Of a DNA stretch of 64,000 nt, positions 1-9,106 are shown in pieces. The notes below the pieces were generated by a model. It was not told the DNA's origin. It did not search any database and worked only from the letters and a program-made list of their open reading frames with translations. The translations under genes and the position numbers were made by a program. The DNA lies in NCBI GenBank assembly GCA_963769255.1, contig CAVYKV010000001.1, forward strand, positions 3,472,001 through 3,536,000, written 5' to 3'. Numbering within the stretch: position 1 is the first letter of the stretch; each line of letters opens with the position of its first letter. The stretch is from JAKACA01 sp963769255 (GTDB taxonomy: Bacteria; Actinomycetota; Acidimicrobiia; Acidimicrobiales; Bog-793).

Positions 1-841
1 CCACTCGAGGAGCAGCCGGGCCTCCGCCCGCCCGCCCAGCCCGAGCACGGCCATGGCGCACTCGGCCGTCTCGGCCGCCGTCACCCAGGCGCTGCCCGGA
101 GACGCAACGGACGCCCCGCCCCTCGATGACGAATTCCGACCAGCGCTCGTCGATCCGCCTGGCGCCCACTTGCGGCTCCACGGCACCCGAGAGGACGGGG
201 TAGTACCAGTCCATGGCCCATTGCTGTTTCGGCTCGAAGTCGTCCTGGCGGAAGGCGATGGCGTGACGGAGGCGGCCGGCGGCGAGCTCCCAGTCGGGGC
301 GGTCGAGCCCGACGCGCTCGGCGCCCGCCACGGCGCAGCGCAGGCTGAAGTAGGCGGAGGAAGACCCCGTGAGGAGGGCGTAGGCGGCCGGTGTCCCGTC
401 GTCGGCGACGGACCAGATGAGCTCCCCGCCCGGTCGCTGCCAGCCGAGCACGTAGTCGATGGCACGCTCGACGACGGGCCAGAACGCCTCGAGGACGGCG
501 TCGTCGCCCGTCACGAGATAGTGGTGCCAGATGCCCGTGGCGACATAGGCGCAGACGTTCGTGTCCCGCTTGGCGTCCTCGATCGATCCGTCCGGCCAGT
601 AGTAGTTGTGCCAGGAACCGTCCGGCAGCTGCTGGCGGCGGAGCCACTCGTAGGCGGCGACGGCGGCCTCGGTGCGGCCGGCGGCGGCGAGCGCCATGGC
701 GGCCTCGACGTGGTTCCAGGGGTCGCAGTGCCCTCCCTCGAACCACGGCACCATGCCGCTCGGCAGCTGCAGTGCCTCGATGGCAGCGGCCGTGGCGGCG
801 ACGGCGTCGGGAGCGAGCACGGCATCGGCCTCCCGGCTCAT
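1..841 (-). CDS. Prenyltransferase-like / six-hairpin barrel protein, 3' partial, frameshifted
   Basis: Soluble alpha/alpha-barrel type protein, often annotated 'prenyltransferase' in actinobacteria; the reaction is unknown. Translation from ATG at 841 gives repeated helical-hairpin sequence with QW-like elements (LPDGSWHNYYWPDG, DTNVCAYVATGIWHHYL, LGWQRPGGELIW). The start overlaps the upstream methyltransferase stop as ATGA, so it is the third gene of a GT4-methyltransferase cluster. Near 95-97 the frame breaks: EFVIEGRGVRCVS is followed in the next frame by SAWVTAAETAECAMAVLGL, which continues to the window edge. Removing one G from the GGG run (plus-strand CCC at 95-97) restores one frame. 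The 3' end lies outside the window. A glycosidase-like six-hairpin fold is an alternative reading. Confidence 0.6.
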   Translation of the reverse strand, partial: MSREADAVLAPDAVAATAAAIEALQLPSGMVPWFEGGHCDPWNHVEAAMALAAAGRTEAAVAAYEWLRRQQLPDGSWHNYYWPDGSIEDAKRDTNVCAYVATGIWHHYLVTGDDAVLEAFWPVVERAIDYVLGWQRPGGELIWSVADDGTPAAYALLTGSSSAYFSLRCAVAGAERVGLDRPDWELAAGRLRHAIAFRQDDFEPKQQWAMDWYYPVLSGAVEPQVGARRIDERWSEFVIEGRGVRCVSGQRLGDGGRDGRVRHGRARAGRAGGGPAAPRV

Positions 842-1548
842 CGGTCGTGCTCGGCGTAGAGGACCAGGCTCTTTCCCAAGACGGGGTTGAGGAGTTGCTC
901 GGGCAGGCGGGTGACGACCGGGCGCCGCATGATGTCGTAGACGAGGAGGCGGTGGTAGGCGCGCACGGCCGGATGGGTCTCGTTCCCCGTGCCGACGAGG
1001 CAGCGCAGCCACCAGTACGGCGTGTGGAGGGCGTGGGCATGATGGGAGCCCACGAGGCGGAGGCCTGCGCGCTCGAGGCGGCGCCCGAGCTGACTGCGGC
1101 GGTAGATGCGGATGTGCCCGCCGGGCACGTTGTGGTACTCGGACGAGAGCGCCCAGTTCACGACTTCGGGGCCGAATCGTGGCACCGTGACTGCCATCAC
1201 TCCCCGGGGGGCCAGCACGCGTGCCAGCTCGGCGATGGCGGTGTCGTCGTCGGGAAGGTGCTCGAGGACCTCGGCGGCGATCACGCGGTCGAAGCTGCCG
1301 TCGGCGAAGGGCAGGCGGAACGCCGTCCCCTGCACTTCGAGGTGGGCGCCGCCCGGCGCCTCGCCCGCCTCCGCCATGGCGGCGGCGAGGCCGCCGACGC
1401 CCTTCAGCTCGACGAAGTCGGCGTCGAAGGCCACGACACGGGCGCCGCGGCGGAAGCACTCGAAGGCGTGCCGACCGCCTCCACACCCGAGATCGAGGAC
1501 GCGTTCGCCGCTTCGCAGCCCCAGCCGGTCGAAGTCGACGGTCAGCAT
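838..1548 (-). CDS. Class I SAM-dependent methyltransferase
   Basis: 236 aa. The N-terminal Rossmann SAM-binding motif is VLDLGCGGGRHAFECFRRGA, followed by FDADF as the acidic loop that contacts the ribose, and AEVLEHLPDDD as motif II of the Methyltransf_11 family. The C-terminal third (EYHNVPGGHIRIYRR, HALHTPYWWLRCLVG) is typical of methyltransferases linked to glycosyltransferases. ATG at 1548 is chosen because the protein begins MLTVDFDRLGL just before the SAM fold and overlaps the glycosyltransferase end by 7 bp, as expected for translational coupling. It probably methylates the product of the neighbouring GT4 enzyme or its lipid carrier (inference). No substrate can be read from sequence. 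Confidence 0.8.
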   Translation of the reverse strand: MLTVDFDRLGLRSGERVLDLGCGGGRHAFECFRRGARVVAFDADFVELKGVGGLAAAMAEAGEAPGGAHLEVQGTAFRLPFADGSFDRVIAAEVLEHLPDDDTAIAELARVLAPRGVMAVTVPRFGPEVVNWALSSEYHNVPGGHIRIYRRSQLGRRLERAGLRLVGSHHAHALHTPYWWLRCLVGTGNETHPAVRAYHRLLVYDIMRRPVVTRLPEQLLNPVLGKSLVLYAEHDR

Positions 1549-2891
1549 GGCGCCGTCATCTCGACCGTCCCACTGACGACATGTCCGGGACGGGAACGGG
1601 CCGACCCGATGCGGCGATGCTCGTCGAGCACGAGCCGGTACTGCTCGGCCGTCAGCCGGGCCGTCACCGGCCACGTGAAGCGCTCGAGCGAGCGCTTGCG
1701 CCCGGCGGCCCCGATGCGCGCCCGCAGCTCGGAGTCCTCGAGGACCTGCCGGAGGACGGCGGCGAGGGCACCGGGGTCGTTCGGCGGCACGAGCAGGGCG
1801 GTCTCGGCGTGGCGGCCGGCGACCTCCGGCAGGGCGCCTCCGGTCGTGGCGACGAGGGCCACCCCGCAGGCCATCGCCTCGATCGCAGGCAGCGAGAACC
1901 CCTCGTAGAGCGACGGTACGACGGCGACCTCCGCCGAGGCATACAGCTCGGCGAGCTCGTCGTCGGAGATGCCCGAGACGAAGCGGATCGCCCCCTCCTC
2001 CAAGCCGAGTCGGTCCAGCACGACCGGGATCGTGCTCCCGTCCCGCAGGCGGCCCACCACGACGAGGTGGGCATCGGGCCGCTCCGTGCGGAGCTTGGCG
2101 AGCGCCTCGAGCAGCGGGACGAGGCCCTTCATGGGCACGTCGGAGCTGGCCGTCGTCACGAGCCGACCCGGCACGCGGGCGACGCCCGGGCGGGGCCGGA
2201 AGACGGTGTCGTCGACGCCGACCGGCACGACGGTCATGCGGGAGGGCTCCACGCCGAGCTGCTCGCGGATGTCGTTGCAGGACGACTGCGAGACCGTGAT
2301 GATCCGTGGCAGTCGCCGGGCGACCCGGCGCTGCATGTGCACGAAGCCGTACCACCGCCGCAGCGTGAGCCGCCGGCGCAGTGTCGTGGCATGCGAGAGG
2401 TCGAGGCGGCGGTCGACGGTGACGGGATGGTGGATCGTGCCGAGGAGGGGCCAGCCGTCGTCCATCATGCCCAGCAGGCCGCTGCCGAGGCACTGGTCGT
2501 CGTGCACGATGTCGAAGCTGCCGCGTCTCGCCGCCAGCACCTTGCGGGCCCGCAGGCTGAAGGTGCGGGGCTCGGGGAAGCCGGCCGTGCACATGACGGC
2601 GAACTCGAGGGCGTCGATGGCCGTGCGGAACTCGGAGGGCTTCGGCACGCGGAAGGGATCCGGCTCCCGGTAGAGGTCGAGGCTCGGCACAGGCACGAAG
2701 CTGACGCCGTCCACGAGCTCGGGGTAGGGCTGCCCGGCGAACACCGTCACCTCGTGGCCGAGCTCGACGAGCTCTCTCGTGAGGTGGCGGGTGTAGACAC
2801 CCTGACCGCCACAACGTGGGTTCCCCCGGTAGACGAGATAGGCGACGCGAAGCCTCTCCGCATCAGCGCTCATCACCGCCAACTCTCCCAA
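1542..2891 (-). CDS. GT4-family glycosyltransferase
   Basis: 449 aa GT-B fold retaining glycosyltransferase. The N-domain starts VAYLVYRGNPRCGGQGVYTR, where the glycine-rich acceptor/nucleotide loop replaces the usual GG motif. The C-domain carries the GT4 signature VPSLYEGFSLPAIEAMACGV with the E-x7-E type catalytic pattern, preceded by PVGVDDTVFRP. It likely transfers a sugar from a nucleotide-sugar donor to a cell-envelope or secondary glycolipid acceptor at the cytoplasmic membrane face (inference). It is the first gene of the three-gene minus-strand cluster and overlaps the methyltransferase. An internal ATG at 2873 (MSADAERL) directly before the first beta strand is an alternative start. 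Confidence 0.85.
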   Translation of the reverse strand: MGELAVMSADAERLRVAYLVYRGNPRCGGQGVYTRHLTRELVELGHEVTVFAGQPYPELVDGVSFVPVPSLDLYREPDPFRVPKPSEFRTAIDALEFAVMCTAGFPEPRTFSLRARKVLAARRGSFDIVHDDQCLGSGLLGMMDDGWPLLGTIHHPVTVDRRLDLSHATTLRRRLTLRRWYGFVHMQRRVARRLPRIITVSQSSCNDIREQLGVEPSRMTVVPVGVDDTVFRPRPGVARVPGRLVTTASSDVPMKGLVPLLEALAKLRTERPDAHLVVVGRLRDGSTIPVVLDRLGLEEGAIRFVSGISDDELAELYASAEVAVVPSLYEGFSLPAIEAMACGVALVATTGGALPEVAGRHAETALLVPPNDPGALAAVLRQVLEDSELRARIGAAGRKRSLERFTWPVTARLTAEQYRLVLDEHRRIGSARSRPGHVVSGTVEMTAPC

Positions 2892-3104
2892 GCGCCGGTG
2901 CCGCCGCGCAACTCACCCCCGACGGGCCGGTGGAGGTCGCAGGTGTGGGTCGCTGTTCTGACGCTCCCGACCCCGGCGCCGCGACGCTACGCCTTCACCC
3001 GGATGACAGCGCCGCCGCTTTCCGCCATCATCTCCTCTAGGCCTCGGGGCAGCAGCTCGGTCGCCCTCGACGACGCCGCCTCGGCGGCACACGGAGGACA
3101 TCCA

Positions 3105-4679
3105 ATGACTTCGACGTTCCGGCAGCGGCGGCACCGATGGCCGGCGGTGCTCTTCCCGGTGCTGGCGATCACAGTCGTAGCGGGTGCCGCTGGCGTCGCG
3201 GCCGGCCCGGCGCCGGCGGGGGCGACCGGCGTCGCCGTGACCCCCAAGCAGCTGTACGTCACCCGCGGCGGGTCGTCCGGCGGCCCGTGCTCACGGGCCC
3301 ACCCGTGCAACTCGCTCTCCCGGGCGGTGGCGCTCGCCGACGGCGAGCCCTACACGTTCACACCCGTCGTCGTGAACGTCGGCCGCGGGAGCTTCGTCAC
3401 CCATCTGCAGTTCCCGGACAAGCCGTACCCCGAACCCGACCTCACCATCATGGGCGCCTCCGCACAGGACACCACGCTCAGCGCCGGCGGGCACGGCGAG
3501 GTGCTCTTCGCCCTCGCCGACGCGCCGGAGATCACCCTCGAGAACCTCACGGTGAGCGGGGGCAAGGAGCCCGCCGGCACCGGCGGCGGAGCCGTCCACG
3601 ACGGCGGCAACATCATGAAGCTGTCCGACGTCGTCTTCTCCGGCAACAACGGCGTGAGCAACGGGTCGGGCGGTGCCGTCGACGACGACGGCGGGATCAT
3701 GACGGTGACGGACTCGACGTTCACGGGCAACTCCGTGCCCTCCACCGTCGGGGGCGGCGGGGCCATCTCGGACGAGGGAGGCACCCTCACGATCGTGGCG
3801 TCCCTCTTCGAGCACAACGACGTCGGGCCGCACGGCTCCGGCGGCGCCATCTACGCCAACGACGGGCGCCTCCACGTCTGGAGCTCGACGTTCGAGGGCA
3901 ATTCGGCGACGGGAACGGCGACGGGCGGCGCCATCGGGTTGGACGCGGAGGCCGACACGAGCATCGTCGGATCCACGTTTCACGACAATTCGGCGGGCGG
4001 GGCCGGGGGCTTCCTCTTCTCCGCCAGCACGTTCGACGGCAAGGTCGATCTCGGCGGCAACGTCATCGTGGGCGACGCCGGCACGGGCGGCTCGATCTGC
4101 TCGGGCCCCGGCGACGTCGACTTCGGCGGCAACGTCATCGACGCCTCCGCCTGCGGCGTCGGCTCGAAGAGCAAGGTGGCCTCGGCGGCGGCGGTCGGCC
4201 TGCAGCCGCTCGCCTTCAACGGCGGCTACACCAGGACCGAGCGCATCAAGGCTTCCAGCGCCGCCCACGACGTCGTGGCCACCTCGACGAGCTTCGCCGG
4301 CAAGAACTTCTGCAACACGGACGACGAGCGGGGCGAACCCCGCCGGCAGGGCCCGGCACGTCACTGCGACGCCGGCGCCTACCAGTACGCCCCTCCGGTG
4401 ATCACCCGCATGACGCCCACGAAGGGAGCGCCCGGGACGACGGTCGTGCTCGAGGGCTACGGCTTCGAATTCGCCTACGTCCACTTCGGGAGCGCACCGG
4501 CGTCGTACTCCGTGAGCGGCGACCTGCGCATCACGATGAACGTCCCTCCGCACTCACCCGGTGGCGTCAGCATCTCGGTGATCGACGTCGACGGCCGCGC
4601 CTCGAAGACCTTCGACGTCCTCCACAAGCCCGTCCACCCGCCGGCCGGCCAACTTCCACCGGTTCGTACCCGGCGGTAA
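3105..4679 (+). CDS. Secreted right-handed parallel beta-helix protein with IPT/TIG domain
   Basis: 524 aa. The N-terminus is a classic Sec signal peptide: basic RQRRHR, then the hydrophobic core AVLFPVLAITVVAGAAG, with probable cleavage near AGATG. Residues about 45-400 are beta-helix coils built from repeated stretches such as LSDVVFSGNNG, VTDSTFTGNS, IVASLFEHND, VWSSTFEGNS and IVGSTFHDNS, the pattern of pectate-lyase-like polymorphic-outer-membrane-type proteins. The last 90 residues form an Ig-like IPT/TIG domain (ITRMTPTKGAPGTTVVLEGY). No pectate lyase catalytic residues are evident, so adhesion or glycan binding is as likely as enzymatic activity. The start follows a GGAGG ribosome site at about 3093. 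The longer upstream open frame is not coding. Confidence 0.8.
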   Translation: MTSTFRQRRHRWPAVLFPVLAITVVAGAAGVAAGPAPAGATGVAVTPKQLYVTRGGSSGGPCSRAHPCNSLSRAVALADGEPYTFTPVVVNVGRGSFVTHLQFPDKPYPEPDLTIMGASAQDTTLSAGGHGEVLFALADAPEITLENLTVSGGKEPAGTGGGAVHDGGNIMKLSDVVFSGNNGVSNGSGGAVDDDGGIMTVTDSTFTGNSVPSTVGGGGAISDEGGTLTIVASLFEHNDVGPHGSGGAIYANDGRLHVWSSTFEGNSATGTATGGAIGLDAEADTSIVGSTFHDNSAGGAGGFLFSASTFDGKVDLGGNVIVGDAGTGGSICSGPGDVDFGGNVIDASACGVGSKSKVASAAAVGLQPLAFNGGYTRTERIKASSAAHDVVATSTSFAGKNFCNTDDERGEPRRQGPARHCDAGAYQYAPPVITRMTPTKGAPGTTVVLEGYGFEFAYVHFGSAPASYSVSGDLRITMNVPPHSPGGVSISVIDVDGRASKTFDVLHKPVHPPAGQLPPVRTRR

Positions 4680-4689
4680 CCTCCACGCC

Positions 4690-5934
4690 ATGGACTTGAG
4701 CTACCCGCCGGAGGCCGAGGCCTTCCGGCTCGAGGTTCGCAGCTGGTTGGAGGAGAACCTCCCGGTGGGGTGGGGTGAGGCGGGTTTCTCGATGAGTGCC
4801 GAGGAACGGTCGTCCTTCACGAACGAGTGGACGAAGAAGCTGGCCGAGGGGGGCTGGATCTGCGCCTCCTGGCCGAAGGAGTACGGGGGACGGGGCCTTT
4901 CGGTCATGGAGAGCGTGGCGCTCAACGAGGAGTTCGCCCGCCTGAACGCCCCCATGCGGGCCGACTTCTTCGGCGACACGCTCGTCGGCCCCACGATCCT
5001 CAAGTGGGGCACGGAGGAACAGAAGCGCTTCTTCCTCCCGAAGATCCTCTCGGGCGAGATTTCCTGGTGCCAGGGGTTCTCCGAGCCCGACTCCGGCAGC
5101 GACCTCGCCTCCCTCACCACGCGTGCCGAGCTCGACGGCGACGAGTGGGTCGTGAACGGCCAGAAGGTGTGGACGACGCAGGCGCAGTACGCCGACTACA
5201 TCTTCCTCCTCGCCCGCACCGACGGCGACGCCCCCAAGCACAAGGGCATCTCCTACCTCCTCGTACCCATGCGGCAGGAGGGCATCGAGGTGAGGCCGAT
5301 CGCCCAGATCGACGGCTCGGCGGAGTTCAACGAGGTCTTCTTCTCCAACGCCCGCTGCCCGCGCGACAACGTCGTGGGTGGCGTGAACAACGGGTGGGCG
5401 GTCGCCATGGACACCCTCGGCTTCGAGCGCGGGACGTCGGCGACGACCGGCTACCGCCGCTTCCAGAAGGAGCTCGACGCCATCATCGAGGCCGCCCGGC
5501 GCAACGGGCGCATCCACGACCCGCTCGTGCGGCAACGGCTGGCGGCGGCGTGGTCGAAGGTGAAGATCATGCAGATCAACGGTTACCGGACCCTCACCTC
5601 GGTCCTGAACGGCGACCACTCAACGCTCGCCCTCGGCGCCACCAACAAGATGTACTGGTCGGAGTACCACCGCGACACCATGGAGCTGGCGATGGACATC
5701 CTCGGCATGGCGGGCCAGGTGCTGCCCGACCCGACCGCTGACGAGGACGACACCGAGTTCATCCCCGGCATCGGGACTCGCCACCGCCGGCCGGGATACG
5801 GCGTGAGCCCCATGCAGGCGAGCTTCTTCTTCTCCCGCTCCGAGACGATCTGGGGCGGTACCGCTCAGATCCAGCGCAACATCGTCGGCGAGCGCGTGCT
5901 CGGCCTCCCGAAGGAGCCGAAGGCGGCAGGCTGA
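4690..5934 (+). CDS. Acyl-CoA dehydrogenase family protein
   Basis: 414 aa FAD enzyme that oxidises an acyl-CoA (or acyl-CoA-like ester) at C2-C3. The three-part ACAD fold is visible: an N-terminal helical domain; a middle beta domain with the FAD-contacting motif WCQGFSEPDSGSDLASLTTR; and a C-terminal helical domain ending FFFSRSETIWGGTAQIQRNI, the family's flavin-dimer signature. Its pattern resembles actinobacterial FadE proteins used on branched, aromatic or sterol-side-chain acyl-CoAs, but the substrate cannot be assigned. It starts 10 bp after the beta-helix gene and is followed by an aldo/keto reductase and a second ACAD on the same strand, suggesting a small lipid or xenobiotic degradation unit. 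Confidence 0.9.
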   Translation: MDLSYPPEAEAFRLEVRSWLEENLPVGWGEAGFSMSAEERSSFTNEWTKKLAEGGWICASWPKEYGGRGLSVMESVALNEEFARLNAPMRADFFGDTLVGPTILKWGTEEQKRFFLPKILSGEISWCQGFSEPDSGSDLASLTTRAELDGDEWVVNGQKVWTTQAQYADYIFLLARTDGDAPKHKGISYLLVPMRQEGIEVRPIAQIDGSAEFNEVFFSNARCPRDNVVGGVNNGWAVAMDTLGFERGTSATTGYRRFQKELDAIIEAARRNGRIHDPLVRQRLAAAWSKVKIMQINGYRTLTSVLNGDHSTLALGATNKMYWSEYHRDTMELAMDILGMAGQVLPDPTADEDDTEFIPGIGTRHRRPGYGVSPMQASFFFSRSETIWGGTAQIQRNIVGERVLGLPKEPKAAG

Positions 5935-5964
5935 GGCGACCGCAGCCGGCCGTAAGGTCGGCCC

Positions 5965-7023
5965 ATGCGCTATCGGTCTCTCGGAAGCACCGGCATCAAA
6001 GTCAGCCCGTACTGCCTGGGGGCGATGATGTTCGGGGGGTGGGCGAACCGTGACGAGGACGCCTGCGTGCGCATCATCCACCGCGCCCTCGACGCCGGCA
6101 TCAACTTCGTGGACACGGCCGACGTCTACTCCGGCGGGGAGTCGGAGGAGATCGTCGGCAAGGCCTTGAAGGGCCGCCGCGACAGCGTCGTGCTCGCCAC
6201 GAAGGTGCACGGCCAGATGGGGGACGACCCGAACGACCCGAACCGGCAGGGCAACTCCCGCCGCTGGATCGCCTACGAGGTGGAGCAGTCGCTGCGCCGG
6301 CTCGGCACCGACTACATCGACCTCTACCAGATCCATCGCCCGGAGCCCGACACCGACATCGAGGAGACGCTGTCGGCCCTCTCCGACCTGGTGCACGCCG
6401 GCAAGGTGCGCGCCATCGGCTCGTCCACCTTCCCGGCCGAGGCTATCGTGGAGGCGCAGTGGGCGGCGGAGCGGCGCGGCCTCGAGCGCTTCCGCTGCGA
6501 GCAACCGCCCTATTCGCTCCTGACCCGCGGCATCGAGGCCGGCGTCCTGCCGGCTTGCGAGCGCTACGGCATGGGCGTGATCGCCTGGAGCCCCCTCGGC
6601 GGCAGCTGGCTCACGGGGCGGTACCGGAAGGGCGCCGACATCGACATGACGTCGGGACGGGCGTCGCGCATCCCGGCCCGCTTCGACCCGGCCCTGCCGG
6701 AGAACCAGCGCAAGCTCGACCTCGTCGAGCAACTGGCGGAGGTCGCCGCCGGCATCGACGTCTCGCTCACCCACCTCGCCATCGCCTTCGTCGTCGCCCA
6801 CCCGGCCGTCACCGCCGCCATCATCGGTCCCCGCACCATGGAGCAGCTGGAGGACCTTCTCGCCGGCGTGAACGTCCAGCTCGACGACTCGACGCTCGAC
6901 CGCTTGGACGAGATCGTGCGGCCCGGGACGAACACGAATCCCGCCGACGCCGGCTGGTCGCCACCCGCCCTGACGGAGGCGTGGCGCCGGCGCCGGCCTC
7001 CCGAGCAGCGGGCCGCCGGGTAG
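5965..7023 (+). CDS. Aldo/keto reductase
   Basis: 352 aa TIM-barrel NADPH-dependent oxidoreductase. The catalytic tetrad is intact: Asp and Tyr in FVDTADVYSGGESEEIVGKA, Lys in VLATKVHGQMG, His in DYIDLYQIHRPEPDTDIEET. The C-terminal cofactor segment AAIIGPRTMEQLEDLLAGV is the usual AKR NADP-binding region. It resembles the AKR11/AKR12 group acting on small aldehydes, ketones or sugars; the substrate is unknown. It begins 30 bp after the first acyl-CoA dehydrogenase and is probably co-transcribed with it. Confidence 0.9.
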   Translation: MRYRSLGSTGIKVSPYCLGAMMFGGWANRDEDACVRIIHRALDAGINFVDTADVYSGGESEEIVGKALKGRRDSVVLATKVHGQMGDDPNDPNRQGNSRRWIAYEVEQSLRRLGTDYIDLYQIHRPEPDTDIEETLSALSDLVHAGKVRAIGSSTFPAEAIVEAQWAAERRGLERFRCEQPPYSLLTRGIEAGVLPACERYGMGVIAWSPLGGSWLTGRYRKGADIDMTSGRASRIPARFDPALPENQRKLDLVEQLAEVAAGIDVSLTHLAIAFVVAHPAVTAAIIGPRTMEQLEDLLAGVNVQLDDSTLDRLDEIVRPGTNTNPADAGWSPPALTEAWRRRRPPEQRAAG

Positions 7024-7132
7024 CCGTCCCTCGTCGCGCCGCGTCCCCCTCGGCGTTCCGTGACGGCGCCCGCCCGCCGCTTCGCCCCCTCGGCGCCCCT
7101 CTGGGAGAATTGGCCCGACGTGAGGAGGTCAC

Positions 7133-8995
7133 ATGCTCCCTGACTACGCGGAGTACGAGCGGGCCATCGGCCTCGACTGGTACGCCACCGACCCCAATCT
7201 CCGACTCCTGCTCGACCGCCTGCTGCCCGACGCGGGCGAGCGCACCTTTGCGGAGGACGTCGTCTCCCGTTACGGGGTCCTCGTCGGGGGGACCATCGCG
7301 GCAAACGCCGAGGTCAGCGACAAGCACGGCCCCGTGCTGGCCCGCTACGACCGGTGGGGGAACGACGTCGGCCTCGTGCGGCACGACGCCAGCTGGGTGG
7401 AGAGCAAGGGGGAGTTGGTGAGGGCGGGTTTCGCCGGGGGGTTGTCGGCGCACTCCGATCGGGCCGTCCCCGCCGTCGTGACGGCGGCCACGTCCTATCT
7501 GGTCTCGCAGGCGGAGACGGCCATCTACTGCGCCCTCGGTATGACGAGCGGGGCGGCCGACATCGTGGAGCGGTACGCCCCGGCGTCCGTGCGCACCGAG
7601 ATCGTCGCCCGCCTCACCTCGCTCGACCCGGAGGAGTCCTGGGAGGGGGGCATGTTCCTCACCGAGCGCCAGGGCGGCAGCGACGTCGGCGCCAACACGA
7701 CCCGAGCGGTGCAGGACGGCGACGAGTGGCGGTTGTCGGGTGACAAGCACTTCTGCTCGAACGTCGACGCCGACGTCTTCATCGTGCTCGCCCGGCCGGA
7801 GGGGGCACCAGGCGGGAGCCGGGGACTCGCCACCTTCATCGTGCCGCGGCACCTCCCCGACGGCAGCCTCAACGGCTTCTCCGTGAAGCGGCTGAAGCCG
7901 AAGCTCGGCACCGTGGCCGTCCCGACCGGTGAGGTCACCCTCGAGGGGGCGCTCGCCTGGCTGGCGGCGCCGGCGACCGACGATGGTGGTGGCGAGGGCA
8001 GCAACGGGAGCGGTGCCGAGTCTCGGCGTCAGGAGGCCGCCCGCGACGGCAAGGGCCTCAACCGCATGATGGAGATGGTGAACGGGAGTCGTTTCGGCGT
8101 CGCCCTCATGGGGCTCGGGATTCACCGGCGCTCCTTCCTGGAGGCAGCCATCTACGCGGCGCATCGCTCGCAGTTCGGCAACCGCATCGACTCCTACCCG
8201 CTCGTCCGCGAGACCCTCGTCGACCTGCTCACGGACCTCGAAGCGGGCCTCGCCCTCACCTTCGAGTGCGCCGCCGCCAACCGGACGGCGCCGTCGGTCG
8301 AGGAGGGGGCGGCCCTGCGGCGCATTGCCATCCCGCTCGCCAAGCTGCGAGCGTGCCGGGTGGCCCTCGAGTCGGCGACACAGGCCCTCGAGGTCTTCGG
8401 CGGCAACGGCTACATGGAGGACTGGCCGATGGCCCGGCAGCTGCGGGACGCCCAGTGCCACACCATCTGGGAGGGCACGGAGAACATCTGCTGCCTCGAC
8501 GTGCGCCGCGCCATGCGCTCGGGCGGCTCCCACGAGGCGGTGCTCGGACGAATCGACCGCGCTCTCGAGGCGGCCTCCGCTGTGTCCAGCGCCTCGCCGG
8601 CGGCGGGCCTCGCCCTCGAGCAACCCGTGTCGGTCGTCTCCTCGGCGCGCCGGCAGGTGGCCGAGGCGGTCGACTACGTCCTCTCGGTCGCCGACGACCT
8701 GGCGACGCTGCAGCTCAGGCGGCTCTCCTACCTGATGGCGGACACGCTCGAGGGAGCACTGTTGTGCGAGGAGGCGGCCTGGTCGCTGTCGCGCGACGGC
8801 GACGCCCGCAAGGCCGTCGTCGCCCGTCGCTTCGCCACCCGCCGGCTCGCCCAACGGCCACTGCACGGCATCTCGGACCCTGACCGCACGGTGATCGACC
8901 TCTTCGAGCCGATCGTCCGCTACGGGGCGATCTCGCCGGCCGACGCCCTGGCCGCTGCTGGTGGTCGTGGGGCGGGTGCGCCGGCGCCGGCCTGA
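7133..8995 (+). CDS. AidB-like acyl-CoA dehydrogenase family protein
   Basis: 620 aa, longer than ordinary ACADs and organised like the AidB group, whose members bind FAD and, in E. coli, respond to DNA alkylation. Motifs are MFLTERQGGSDVGANTTRA in the middle domain and GGNGYMEDWPMARQLRDAQC...IWEGTENICCLDVRRAM in the C-terminal domain, matching AidB rather than medium-chain ACADs. A Gly/Ser/Asn-rich insertion at residues about 282-305 (ATDDGGGEGSNGSGAES) sits between domains and looks like a flexible surface loop. The start ATG follows GAGGAGGTC closely, a strong ribosome site. An ordinary acyl-CoA role is possible; AidB-type proteins are frequently over-interpreted. Confidence 0.85.
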   Translation: MLPDYAEYERAIGLDWYATDPNLRLLLDRLLPDAGERTFAEDVVSRYGVLVGGTIAANAEVSDKHGPVLARYDRWGNDVGLVRHDASWVESKGELVRAGFAGGLSAHSDRAVPAVVTAATSYLVSQAETAIYCALGMTSGAADIVERYAPASVRTEIVARLTSLDPEESWEGGMFLTERQGGSDVGANTTRAVQDGDEWRLSGDKHFCSNVDADVFIVLARPEGAPGGSRGLATFIVPRHLPDGSLNGFSVKRLKPKLGTVAVPTGEVTLEGALAWLAAPATDDGGGEGSNGSGAESRRQEAARDGKGLNRMMEMVNGSRFGVALMGLGIHRRSFLEAAIYAAHRSQFGNRIDSYPLVRETLVDLLTDLEAGLALTFECAAANRTAPSVEEGAALRRIAIPLAKLRACRVALESATQALEVFGGNGYMEDWPMARQLRDAQCHTIWEGTENICCLDVRRAMRSGGSHEAVLGRIDRALEAASAVSSASPAAGLALEQPVSVVSSARRQVAEAVDYVLSVADDLATLQLRRLSYLMADTLEGALLCEEAAWSLSRDGDARKAVVARRFATRRLAQRPLHGISDPDRTVIDLFEPIVRYGAISPADALAAAGGRGAGAPAPA

Positions 8996-9106
8996 TCTCC
9001 CGGGCGCCGGCGGGGTTGGCGGGGTCCTGTGGCGGGGTCCCGTGGCGGGATGCCGGTGGGGTGTCGGAAGGGGCCCGCTCCGGTGCTACCGAGCTGCGAG
9101 GGCGAC

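Noticed and set aside
1221..4679. A very long plus-strand open frame that would encode over 1100 residues
   Set aside because: Its first 1900 bases are antisense to the glycosyltransferase and methyltransferase; the real gene begins at the signal peptide at 3105.
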